Below, one piece after another: positions 27,554-34,744 of a DNA stretch of 50,587 nt (the stretch's first letter is position 1; each line of letters begins with the position of its first letter). Origin of the DNA: an uncultured Flavihumibacter sp. (lineage in GTDB: Bacteria; Bacteroidota; Bacteroidia; Chitinophagales; Chitinophagaceae). Below the pieces are notes generated by a model. That model made no database searches, was not told the origin of the DNA, and saw only the letters and a program-made list of their open reading frames with translations. Both the position numbers and the translations under genes were made by a program. Location of the stretch: the NCBI GenBank assembly GCA_902168225.1, contig CABHOW010000069.1, positions 1 to 50,587 on the forward strand, written 5' to 3'.

Positions 27554-27599
27554 TTGCGAAGCCAGTTCGTTAACTTCGCAACCCTTTTGAAAAAGGGGT
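27554..27599. other. Two adjacent inverted repeats in the kdsD-recQ divergent region
   Basis: TTGCGAAG (27554-27561) pairs with CTTCGCAA (27574-27581). A second stem, CCCTTTT with AAAAAGGG, follows directly (about 27582-27597). They lie between divergent genes rather than after one, so an operator or regulatory role fits better than termination. Confidence 0.4.
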
Positions 27600-27660
27600 G
27601 GTTTAGCAAATTTTGTTTAAAAGAATGGCTAAACATAGAAAAAATTGTTTAACTTTTAGC

Positions 27661-29934
27661 ATGGCAACAAGTATAAAGAAACCGGGGGTAAAGAAGGTGG
27701 GAGCTAAGAAAGCGGTAATAAAGAAGCAGCACACCGAACACGCGTATGATATCTACACGGGATTATCTACCTATTTTGGATTTAAAGAATTCAAAGGAAC
27801 ACAGGAAGCGGCTATACATAGTTTAATGGCGGGTAACGACACATTTGTGATTATGCCTACCGGTGGCGGGAAAAGCTTATGTTATCAACTTCCGGCAATG
27901 ATGATGCCGGGTTGTGCTATCATCGTTTCACCGCTTATTGCACTAATGAAAAATCAGGTTGATTTGGTAAGGGGGTATAGTGAGAATGATGAAGTGGCCC
28001 ATTTTTTAAATTCGTCACTCAATAAGGGGCAGATCAAAGCGGTGAAAGACGATTTGAATGCCGGTAAAACAAAATTGCTGTATGTAGCTCCGGAAACCCT
28101 TACCAAGCAAGAGAATTTGGAATATTTCAGCGATTTGAAAATTTCCTTTTTTGCGGTAGATGAAGCGCATTGTATATCGGAGTGGGGCCATGATTTTCGT
28201 CCGGAATACCGTCGCTTACGTGAGATGATGGATATCATTAATCCGGATATACCTGTGATAGCCCTTACAGCAACAGCAACCCCTAAAGTGCAAAGTGATA
28301 TCGTTAAGAATTTAGGGTTGCGTTCTCCCGAAATTTTTATTTCTTCCTTTAATAGAAATAATCTTTTCTATGAAATTCAACCAAAGATCAAAAAAGATCA
28401 AACCGTAAAAAGTATCGTAAAATTTATTAGCGGGCATAAAGGCAAGAGCGGTATTATTTATACACTCAATCGCAAAACCACCGAAGAGCTGGCCGAGCTA
28501 TTGGTGGCGAATAGTATTAAAGCAGTAGCGTATCATGCCGGCTTAGATCAAAAATTAAGAGCCGAAAGACAGGATCAATTCTTGAATGAAGATGTACAGG
28601 TGATCGTTGCCACCATTGCATTTGGGATGGGTATTGATAAGCCCGATATTCGTTTTGTCATTCATTTCAATATTCCAAAGTCTATTGAAAACTATTATCA
28701 GGAAACAGGCCGGGCGGGTAGAGATGGATTAGAGGGTATTTGTGTATTGTATTATTCGCATAAAGATGTGGCTAAACTGGAACACTTGATGCGTGATAAA
28801 CCTTTGAGTGAGAGAGAAGTAGGCGCGCAATTGATAGATGAAATGGTAGCCTACTCGGAGAGTTCGGTATGTAGAAGGAAAATACTATTGCATTATTTCG
28901 GAGAAAACTGGGAAACAAAAAATTGCGGACTATGCGATAACTGTAAAAACCCGAAAGAGAAAGTAGAAGCAAAAGATAGTGTAGTAAAAGCCTTAAAAGT
29001 TATTAAGGCATTGGATGGTCGTTTTATAACCGATTATGTGGTGAATGTATTATTAGGGAAACTCACGCCACAAATTACCATGTTCCGCCACGAAAACTTG
29101 GCAGAGTTTGGAATCGGAAAAGATCAGGAGCCTCATTTTTGGAATAGCCTTATCCGACAAATGTTATTGGAGAATTTGATATCGAAAGATATTGAAGAAT
29201 ACGGCTTGTTGAAATTCACAGCTAAGGGTGAGCAGTTTTTGAAGAAGCCCACATCATTTAAAATTGTATTGAACAACTTATTCGAAGATGCCAATGCGGA
29301 TGATGATGAAGGAGAAAATGCATCTCAAACCGGTGCAGCTGCCGATGAGCGTTTGTTTGGTATGTTGAAAGAGTTGCGACAAAAAGAGGCCAAGAAAAAA
29401 AGCTTACCACCCTTTGTAATTTTCTTAGAGAATTCGCTACAAGATATGGCCACGCTGTATCCTACCAGTTTGGAAGAAATGGAGAAATGCCAGGGTGTGA
29501 GTAAAGGAAAGGCATTGAAATATGGGAAACCCTTTGTGGAGTTAATCGCCAAATATGTGGAAGAAAATGATATTGAGAAGCCCGATGATTTTGTAATGCG
29601 TAGTGTGGCGAATGCAGGCAGCAATAAAATTTATATCATTCAAAATGTAGATAAGAAAATTTCATTAGAAACCATTGCCAAGAATAAAGGATTGAAATTA
29701 GACGAGCTATTGGAAGAAATGGAAACCATTGCGGCAAGTGGTACACGCCTCAATTTAGATTATGCCATAGATGAATGGTTAGACGAAGAAGACCAAGTAG
29801 AAATTATTGAATATTTTAAGAGTTGTGAAACATCTTCTCTACAAGTGGCACAAGAAGAACTGGCCGAGTACAATTATACCTGGGAGCAATTAAAGATTAT
29901 GCGGATCAAGTTTTTGAGTGTGTTTGGGAACTAG
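27661..29934 (+). CDS. recQ: ATP-dependent DNA helicase RecQ
   Basis: A 3'-5' SF2 helicase for recombination and replication-fork repair. The start at 27661 ([18 protein letters not shown]) gives a basic N-terminus; in-frame upstream TTG and ATG codons are less likely. Walker A is [15 protein letters not shown], motif [19 protein letters not shown], motif [10 protein letters not shown] and motif [12 protein letters not shown]. The zinc-binding cysteines (SSVCRRK, then CGLCDNC) and the winged-helix RQC domain follow. An HRDC-like region (about 590-660) and a further C-terminal helical extension complete 757 residues, longer than E. coli RecQ. The stop TAG opens a heptamer array that marks the left edge of the accessory island. 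Confidence 0.94.
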   Translation: MATSIKKPGVKKVGAKKAVIKKQHTEHAYDIYTGLSTYFGFKEFKGTQEAAIHSLMAGNDTFVIMPTGGGKSLCYQLPAMMMPGCAIIVSPLIALMKNQVDLVRGYSENDEVAHFLNSSLNKGQIKAVKDDLNAGKTKLLYVAPETLTKQENLEYFSDLKISFFAVDEAHCISEWGHDFRPEYRRLREMMDIINPDIPVIALTATATPKVQSDIVKNLGLRSPEIFISSFNRNNLFYEIQPKIKKDQTVKSIVKFISGHKGKSGIIYTLNRKTTEELAELLVANSIKAVAYHAGLDQKLRAERQDQFLNEDVQVIVATIAFGMGIDKPDIRFVIHFNIPKSIENYYQETGRAGRDGLEGICVLYYSHKDVAKLEHLMRDKPLSEREVGAQLIDEMVAYSESSVCRRKILLHYFGENWETKNCGLCDNCKNPKEKVEAKDSVVKALKVIKALDGRFITDYVVNVLLGKLTPQITMFRHENLAEFGIGKDQEPHFWNSLIRQMLLENLISKDIEEYGLLKFTAKGEQFLKKPTSFKIVLNNLFEDANADDDEGENASQTGAAADERLFGMLKELRQKEAKKKSLPPFVIFLENSLQDMATLYPTSLEEMEKCQGVSKGKALKYGKPFVELIAKYVEENDIEKPDDFVMRSVANAGSNKIYIIQNVDKKISLETIAKNKGLKLDELLEEMETIAASGTRLNLDYAIDEWLDEEDQVEIIEYFKSCETSSLQVAQEELAEYNYTWEQLKIMRIKFLSVFGN

Positions 29935-29972
29935 GGGAGAGGTAATAGGTGAAAGGTTATAGGGGATAGGAT
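29931..29972 (+). repeat. Period-7 array (NWAGGNN, six units) at the recQ stop
   Basis: Six heptamers in register (CTAGGGG, ATAGGTG, AAAGGTT, ATAGGGG and others) begin one base before the recQ TAG stop, just as in the pirin array at 18064. This is the last core-genome sequence before the accessory island. The whole gap 29935-30236 holds only this array and the RhuM remnant. Confidence 0.8.
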
Positions 29973-30032
29973 TTGTTCTGAACTTTTGGAAAGTGGAGTT
30001 AACACTAGATATGAGTTAAAAGTTTTTTTAAT

Positions 30033-30170
30033 TTACTTGATTTCCTCTTCAAAATCGCTAATAAAGTTCTGATCTTGTATGACTCTGAATTTTTCATATT
30101 CTTTCTCTGCCAGTTTCATGGCTAAATCGTGACTCACTTTACCTGCATCTTTTTGAAAGTGATTGTAGCT
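30033..30170 (-). pseudogene. C-terminal remnant of a RhuM-family protein
   Basis: On the minus strand 45 sense codons are open before a TAA at 30033-30035. They read DAGKVSHDLAMKLAEKEYEKF and then RVIQDQNFISDFEEEIK, the typical end of RhuM (virulence-associated) proteins. An in-frame stop at 30171-30173 cuts it off, and no start codon or body of the gene precedes it. RhuM genes are common in defence and restriction islands, so this is a trace of earlier island content. The family call rests on recall of the C-terminal pattern. Confidence 0.5.
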
Positions 30171-30236
30171 TCATATAGGCTAAATATTTTCTCTCTGGTA
30201 AAGTACTATTTTGTATAACTGACTTTAGATTTTAGT

Positions 30237-32447
30237 TTATTCAATTACTCTGTCAAATATTCCTATTACTCTAAAAGTATTTTCATTTATTGCACTTGGG
30301 TCAATTACTATATCTTGATAGGAAGCATCAAACGACTTTGGTTTAAGAATAATTTTTTCATGATGCCAACTTTCTTCATTAATAGATTTTTGACTATAAT
30401 ATTCCTTAAACGTATAGCAAGAACCATAATCTATATCTTGGTGGTCGTAATATTCAGCAATTACCATTAGACCATTTCTACTGCCACCATTATACCATTT
30501 GAACAAGGCTATTTGACCGTCTTGTACGATTTTATTCATCGAGTTACCAATTATTCTACATGCGAAATAGTCTTTTGTAATTTTTATGCCATCAGGTATT
30601 AAAATAAAATTTTCTATAGAAATAGTATCATTAAATTTAAAATCACCTGCAGCAACTTTTAAAGAATATAGGGGTACACTATTTTCAAATGGAATCAACT
30701 TAATCTCTTTTTCCTCAGTTTTCTCATTTACTAGATTTTTATTTTCATTATATAAATAAATATGCTTTTTAAAATAATTTCGAAGGTTTTCGTCACACAC
30801 ATAAATATAGCAACCTAGTATGCCTCTGAGCATAATAGTTTTATAAATATTAATAACATAGTCCTTCAATACTGCTTTATCTTTTATTGTTGCGGTACCA
30901 TTTCTATCTTTATAATTTTCTTTGACTATTTCTATTTCTTTTGATATTGGATTGTATATTATTTCAGACCCAAAAATTATTGCAGCATAATTGAGGTCGT
31001 AACCCTGAGTGGTGTGTATACAACCAACTTCTTGTGCTTTGATATCAGAGTTGATGTAATCGGTTGTAGTTGAATTCCATTTAAGCTTTATGTTTTCAAT
31101 TTCAATATCATATGCCTCAGGATTATTTTGACTTATCCATGGCCAAGCATAACCAGCAATGAATCTTGAAAGCTGATATTTTTCGTTCTTTTCTCTAAGC
31201 TTATCAACGAAATCAGAAAAATTTTCAAAAAGGAGCAAGTCATAATTAGGATCGTTGTATTTGTACTCTTTATCTTTAAAAGTAATGTCTAATAAATTAT
31301 TGACGAAATCAACAAATCCATTACCGCCTTTTACTCTAAATTGCGAATATAATTTGAGATTTATAGTGTTGGTAGAGTTTTTTAGGTTCTCAAAATCAAT
31401 GGCATCAACATCAGATGGTTTTATAGACTGTTTAGCATCATAAAAATATAATACTTTATTTGACCTTAATTGAGTCCAGGCTAATTCCGAAGTCTTTAAT
31501 TTATCTAGTTTGAGTTTATTACAAACCCTATCATAAATTTTGAAGTACGGGCCAAGATTAACTCTTTTTCTAAGGCGATGAGATTCGTCTACAAATAGAA
31601 TATCGTATGATTCATATTCTAAATCTGAAGGGCCAATTACAAGATTAGAATTTAAGCCGCTAATGTTTCGAAAAACCTTTTTAATAGTTTTTCTAAAAGA
31701 ACCCATTGCTATAACTAAGCCCATTTTAGGGTTTGGAAACTTTATCCTTAGTTTTTTTATCTTTTGTATAAACTCATTTTCGTCCTCACCAAATTCTTTA
31801 TAATTAAAATCCTCATCAGAACTTAATATTAATTTGAAAAGAAAAATAGCTATTATAGTTTTACCTGTACCAGCGCCTCCCTCAACTAAGATTGACTTGT
31901 TGTTTTCTGAGAGTAGGGCATCAATAATCAGCATCAAATTTTTTCTTTGATCTGTAGACAATGTCTTGTAAGGCGAATACTTAAACAAGTCACTATTTGA
32001 GATATGTTCTAAACTGTGTTGGGCAATACCATTACTTATAAGGCTATTCCAAATATTTTTAAACATATCCGAGTAAAACCCATCTCTTTGATAATATGAG
32101 TGAGTTACCAATCCTAAATTACCATTTAATAATCTGTATTTTCCATCAGCATGTAGATACTTTATCAAATTAGATTCAATATCTAATGTTACAGATTTGT
32201 TGAATTTTCTACTGGAAATTAAATGCACTTCCTGTAAATGGCTTTTACTTGGTGTTTGTAAATGAGTGAAAATTCGAGAATTTGTATCAATAGTTTCACC
32301 TACATAGGCTTGACTTATACCATTGTTATTTAAGATATATACTACTGGCCAATTTTCACTTACAAAATATTTCGACTGAATAGAATTCAATCCATTATTA
32401 TTGAAAGCAATTTTGTTTATTTCAAAATCTTGGTTATAGTTCATCAT
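30237..32447 (-). CDS. GIY-YIG nuclease + DUF2075 helicase + LexA-like S24 fusion protein
   Basis: A 736-residue three-part protein. Residues about 34-105 look like a GIY-YIG nuclease: VVYIL, AYVGET (47-52), Arg58, His62 and Glu91 fill the expected sites. Residues about 160-570 are a DUF2075 (SF1-like, Schlafen-helicase-related) ATPase with Walker A EGGAGTGKT (189-197), Walker B DILFVDESH (282-290), YDAKQSI, SQFR, EVGCIHTTQGYDLNYA and LRGILGCYIYVCD. Residues about 590-736 resemble an S24 LexA/UmuD peptidase: VAAG (598-601), GNSM with Ser636, DGQIALFK and Lys681 in CYTFKEYY. Its ATG lies inside mazG (14-base overlap), implying translational coupling. The DNA is visibly AT-rich. A defence role is inferred; I know no named system with this exact fusion. 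Confidence 0.8.
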   Translation of the reverse strand: MMNYNQDFEINKIAFNNNGLNSIQSKYFVSENWPVVYILNNNGISQAYVGETIDTNSRIFTHLQTPSKSHLQEVHLISSRKFNKSVTLDIESNLIKYLHADGKYRLLNGNLGLVTHSYYQRDGFYSDMFKNIWNSLISNGIAQHSLEHISNSDLFKYSPYKTLSTDQRKNLMLIIDALLSENNKSILVEGGAGTGKTIIAIFLFKLILSSDEDFNYKEFGEDENEFIQKIKKLRIKFPNPKMGLVIAMGSFRKTIKKVFRNISGLNSNLVIGPSDLEYESYDILFVDESHRLRKRVNLGPYFKIYDRVCNKLKLDKLKTSELAWTQLRSNKVLYFYDAKQSIKPSDVDAIDFENLKNSTNTINLKLYSQFRVKGGNGFVDFVNNLLDITFKDKEYKYNDPNYDLLLFENFSDFVDKLREKNEKYQLSRFIAGYAWPWISQNNPEAYDIEIENIKLKWNSTTTDYINSDIKAQEVGCIHTTQGYDLNYAAIIFGSEIIYNPISKEIEIVKENYKDRNGTATIKDKAVLKDYVINIYKTIMLRGILGCYIYVCDENLRNYFKKHIYLYNENKNLVNEKTEEKEIKLIPFENSVPLYSLKVAAGDFKFNDTISIENFILIPDGIKITKDYFACRIIGNSMNKIVQDGQIALFKWYNGGSRNGLMVIAEYYDHQDIDYGSCYTFKEYYSQKSINEESWHHEKIILKPKSFDASYQDIVIDPSAINENTFRVIGIFDRVIE

Positions 32448-32763
32448 ACTTTTTTGCTGTTCCTTTAGACTTATCTAAAGGGTATTTTTCTCCATTCTTC
32501 TTTATTTTCTCTAATACTATATCTTTCACATCAAGATCATATTTTTCCGCTAGTAAAAAAGCAAATGAAAAAATGTCGGCAAGTTCCTCTTTTACTTTTT
32601 CTGGGTTTGCTTCATCTGCTTTTTTCCAAAGAAATAATTCCAAAAGTTCAGCTGATTCAATACTAATCGCCAAGGCCAAGTCTTTTGGATTGTGAAATTG
32701 TTCCCAATCTCTTTCATTTCTGAATTTCAAAAGTGCTTGAATTATTTCTTCACTTTCTTTCAT
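32434..32763 (-). CDS. MazG-like / dCTP-pyrophosphatase-type nucleotide pyrophosphohydrolase
   Basis: An all-alpha NTP pyrophosphohydrolase that cleaves (d)NTPs to monophosphates. The 109-residue protein shows the metal motif ExxE...ExxD as E36-E39 (ESAELLELF) and E60-D63 (EELADIFSF), WEQFHNPKDLALAISIE near the start and KNGEKYPLDKSKGTAKKYDEL at the end, as in the small DCTPP1/RS21-C6-like group. It overlaps the GIY-YIG/DUF2075/S24 gene by 14 bases. Its ATG overlaps the TAA of a decayed frame upstream, so it was once an internal gene of an operon. It may deplete or sanitise nucleotides alongside the nuclease-helicase; that link is inference. Confidence 0.85.
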   Translation of the reverse strand: MKESEEIIQALLKFRNERDWEQFHNPKDLALAISIESAELLELFLWKKADEANPEKVKEELADIFSFAFLLAEKYDLDVKDIVLEKIKKNGEKYPLDKSKGTAKKYDEL

Positions 32764-32927
32764 TACTTAGTTTGTTTATTTATTATAAATTCTATTTTAT
32801 ATTCTGAGTTATAGGTAAGTTTAATTGTGGAACCATCTAAAGGATCGCTAACCGCTAACTTACTTAATACTAAGTCAAAATATGAAATCTCCCAAAAGTT
32901 TTGCCCATAATTCAGTTTATTTCGTGA
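32763..32927 (-). pseudogene. 3' remnant of a gene upstream of mazG
   Basis: On the minus strand 54 codons are open and protein-like (for example NYGQNFWEISYFDLVL and then SKLAVSDPLDGSTIKL), ending in a TAA whose last A is the A of the mazG ATG. Such TAATG overlaps are typical of coupled operon genes. A stop at 32928-32930 and the lack of a start codon show the 5' part is missing or frameshifted. The family is not recognised. Confidence 0.4.
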
Positions 32928-33461
32928 TTACTTTGTATTAACTCTCTAAAGGACTGACTATAAAATTAGGAATGATTTTGTAAAGTAAGTTTGAAAGGCT
33001 CGCAATGGATAGTTCTTTTACTATCGGAATCGAAGCCATAAATTTGGGATATAATTAAATAAATGAAAATACCAGATTAACTTTTAATATAGTTTTTGAC
33101 AGTTCATATACAGTTTTTGTTTGCTTAATAAGTCTAAATATTTAAAATGGGAATTGGCTTTTTTATCTATGAAAAGATTAAATCTTTTAAAACTGGGTAA
33201 ACTAAACTTTTCATTAAAAAGTGGCATAAATCAGTTGCGAGTGCTAATAGGAGCTCTTCGTAAAGACGTTGAAAAATAATCACATATACGGATCAAAAAA
33301 ATGGTAAGACTATATTGCGCCTAAATCCTCGTAATCGCGGTAGATAGGTAGTTTCATTTTGGTTGTTTAAAATAAAAGTAGGTTAGATTATTCAGGTAAC
33401 CTCATGAATAAATATTAAATAACGATACTCTATTTATTGATCTAATATTCTTATCTATTGT
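32928..33461. other. Gene-poor AT-rich stretch of the island
   Basis: No confident gene is visible. Composition is AT-rich and both strands are full of stops. The one notable short frame is at 33169-33279. A 17-base near-palindrome (AAAAGATT around a central A, 33172-33188) overlaps its start. Decayed island DNA is the simplest reading. Confidence 0.5.
33169..33279 (+). CDS. Possible small basic peptide (36 codons)
   Basis: An ATG-initiated frame of 36 codons encodes a lysine/leucine-rich peptide (MKRLNLLKLGKLNFSLKSG...). It is basic and could form an amphipathic helix. No ribosome-binding site or promoter decides it, and in a 530-base AT-rich region a chance frame of this size is quite possible. 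Confidence 0.15.
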   Translation: MKRLNLLKLGKLNFSLKSGINQLRVLIGALRKDVEK

Positions 33462-33869
33462 TCACAATCTAAGCGCGAGCAACTCCCTACCCAACTCATG
33501 TAAACCCCTTTCAATTTTTTCTTTCTGTTTGCTACTAGCCAATGTTTTACCTGTTTTATACTGACGCAGTAAAGAAGCATTCATACCAATTCTTTTGGCG
33601 AAAGCCGATGCATCTAATACTCCAAAATGCTTGAAAATACTGGCTATATCATAGTGATATACAAATTCTATATGACCGTTGTTAATACTTTCGGGGGCTG
33701 GCTTTCCTTCTTCTTTGTAATAAGCTAACATTGTTTTAATAATATCTTCCATATCTGCCTTCGCAGCATCAATAGTGTCTCCATAACTAGTAAAAGGAAA
33801 ATCTTCTCCAAAGATTCCAAAGCCAGTTGCTGATGCTTCAATAATTAAATCCACTTTCTTCTTTTTCAT
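33462..33869 (-). CDS. hicB: HicB-family antitoxin
   Basis: The antitoxin of a HicAB pair. The N-terminal half (about 5-65) has the partial RNase-H-like HicB fold (IEASATGFGIFGEDFPFTSYGDTIDAAKADMEDII). The C-terminal part (about 85-125) is a helix-turn-helix (ASAFAKRIGMNASLLRQYKTGKTLASSKQKEKI) that should bind the operator upstream of hicA. The length of 135 residues fits HTH-containing HicB. It follows hicA with a single-base gap, the common toxin-first order for this family. Confidence 0.88.
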   Translation of the reverse strand: MKKKKVDLIIEASATGFGIFGEDFPFTSYGDTIDAAKADMEDIIKTMLAYYKEEGKPAPESINNGHIEFVYHYDIASIFKHFGVLDASAFAKRIGMNASLLRQYKTGKTLASSKQKEKIERGLHELGRELLALRL

Positions 33870-33870
33870 A

Positions 33871-34053
33871 TTATTTGAGTCCAGCTTGTTTTAAAATTTT
33901 CATTGCTGTACCAGTTGGTACTTCTTTTGACCCATGTTTTCCAACAACTATTTCTCCTTTCTTTTCAGGATGCACATAGATGTAATGGCCGCCAGTTCTC
34001 TTTATATACCAACCGTCTCTCTCTAATCTTCTTTGTAACTCTGAAAACTTCAT
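33871..34053 (-). CDS. hicA: HicA-family mRNA interferase toxin
   Basis: A 60-residue double-stranded-RNA-binding-like toxin that cleaves mRNA. MKFSELQRRLERDGWYIKRTGGHYIYVHPEKKG carries the catalytic His23 (GGHYIYVHP), and GKHGSKEVPTGTAMKILKQAGLK completes the fold. The start at 34053 is chosen because the frame open upstream (to 34251) runs through repeat DNA and would add 66 unrelated residues. The palindrome at 34071-34086 lies 18 bases upstream. Confidence 0.88.
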   Translation of the reverse strand: MKFSELQRRLERDGWYIKRTGGHYIYVHPEKKGEIVVGKHGSKEVPTGTAMKILKQAGLK

Positions 34054-34070
34054 GCTAGCACTTTGTAAAT

Positions 34071-34086
34071 ATAACAAAATTGTTAT
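34071..34086 (-). promoter_or_regulatory. Candidate HicB operator
   Basis: ATAACAA and TTGTTAT form a perfect 7-bp inverted repeat with a 2-base centre, 18 bases upstream of the hicA ATG. A TATATTTA -7-like element (one mismatch) overlaps it on the minus strand. Position and symmetry fit autorepression by the HicB HTH domain. Confidence 0.5.
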
Positions 34087-34176
34087 GTTGCCATCAAAGC
34101 TAGTACTTGATTTTTCTTTTAATCGAGTATATATACCTAAGAAATTAGGTTTTCTCACGGTAAAACCCCTAGCCCT

Positions 34177-34204
34177 ATTACTCACTATCCACTGCCCACT
34201 CCGG
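34177..34204. repeat. Period-7 array (ACTNNCC) right of the island
   Basis: Four units in register (ATTACTC, ACTATCC, ACTGCCC, ACTCCGG). It shares CACTATCCACT with the reverse complement of the surA-stop array at 16501, so the two are the same class in opposite orientation. It lies inside the spurious upstream extension of hicA. Confidence 0.7.
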
Positions 34205-34230
34205 CCCCTTACCTTTCTTGGAACATTTTC

Positions 34231-34286
34231 CCGGTTACTACTTCTTACCATGGTCTACGGTCCACCGTCTATCGTCTATTCCCATT
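34231..34286. repeat. Period-7 array (NGTCNAN) between hicA and the T9SS-domain gene
   Basis: Units GGTCTAC, GGTCCAC, CGTCTAT, CGTCTAT keep a 7-base register, with weaker units before and after. The class is the same as at 16607-16650. It marks the right edge of the AT-rich island and is the only locus not next to a stop codon. Confidence 0.7.
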
Positions 34287-34325
34287 GATTTTCAAGCCTC
34301 TATCTTCATAAACAAAAACTGGCAC

Positions 34326-34333
34326 TAGATTTG
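34326..34333 (+). promoter_or_regulatory. Candidate -7 box of the T9SS-domain gene
   Basis: TAGATTTG matches TAnnTTTG. The predicted start near 34340 gives a leader of about 20 bases to the ATG at 34361. No matching TTTG lies 19-21 bases upstream. Confidence 0.4.
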
Positions 34334-34360
34334 AAACGTATATAGCCTAAATGAATAGCC

Positions 34361-34615
34361 ATGCATATACGCTTTCTTCAGCCCAATCCTTTTAAGCAAT
34401 TCGGATTGCTTTCAGTACTTGCTAATGAAACAGGTAAACTAGTACTTAAAATACTAGATGCAGAAGGCAGGTTTATCAATACCATCATTACCGGTATCCA
34501 AAAAGGAGATCAGCAAGTGCCTTTAGAAGTGGCCGATTGGCAAAGCGGACAATACGTTGTTAATGCCTTTCATGGCAATCGATTTATACAATCTATACGG
34601 GTTACCAAACCTTAG
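34361..34615 (+). CDS. Stand-alone type IX secretion C-terminal-domain-like protein
   Basis: An 84-residue protein that looks like only the type A C-terminal sorting domain of a type IX secretion substrate: PNPF near the start (8-11), VLKILDAEGRFINTI, GDQQVPLEVADWQSGQYVV and a final strand IQSIRVTKP. There is no signal peptide and no cargo domain, which is odd because sorting domains normally end large exported proteins. It has its own -7 box and strong terminator, which argues for an expressed small gene rather than a fragment. Alternatively it is the tail of a lost cargo gene at the island edge, or a cytoplasmic protein of the same beta-sandwich fold. Confidence 0.6.
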   Translation: MHIRFLQPNPFKQFGLLSVLANETGKLVLKILDAEGRFINTIITGIQKGDQQVPLEVADWQSGQYVVNAFHGNRFIQSIRVTKP

Positions 34616-34640
34616 TAAATCCCCTTTCCCCAATATGCAG

Positions 34641-34677
34641 AAGCATGATGCAATCATTGCATCATGCTTTCTTTTTT
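34641..34677 (+). terminator. Strong terminator after the T9SS-domain gene
   Basis: A perfect inverted repeat of 14 bases per arm (34641-34654 and 34656-34669) around a single base is followed by TCTTTTTT. It is among the strongest hairpins in the window and separates this gene from the oxygenase. Confidence 0.85.
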
Positions 34678-34707
34678 CAATCATAGCGCGGTTTCCGTTG
34701 AAAACGA

Positions 34708-34715
34708 TAATTTTG
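34708..34715 (+). promoter_or_regulatory. Candidate -7 box of the 2OG oxygenase gene
   Basis: TAATTTTG matches TAnnTTTG, 29 bases before the ATG at 34745. No clear upstream element is visible. Confidence 0.35.
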
Positions 34716-34744
34716 TATCTTTTCAATACTCAAAAACAATTGCT

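Noticed and set aside
34054..34251. N-terminal extension of hicA to 126 codons
   Set aside because: The extra 66 codons run through the operator and heptamer arrays and show no relation to HicA. ATG 34053 gives a normal-size toxin.
29935..34330. Integrated prophage or transposon
   Set aside because: No integrase, transposase, phage structural gene, tRNA target or terminal inverted repeat was found; called an accessory island only.
34664..34744. Upstream extension of the 2OG oxygenase
   Set aside because: The extra 27 residues would be encoded by the terminator, T-run and -7 box; the family N-terminus starts at ATG 34745.
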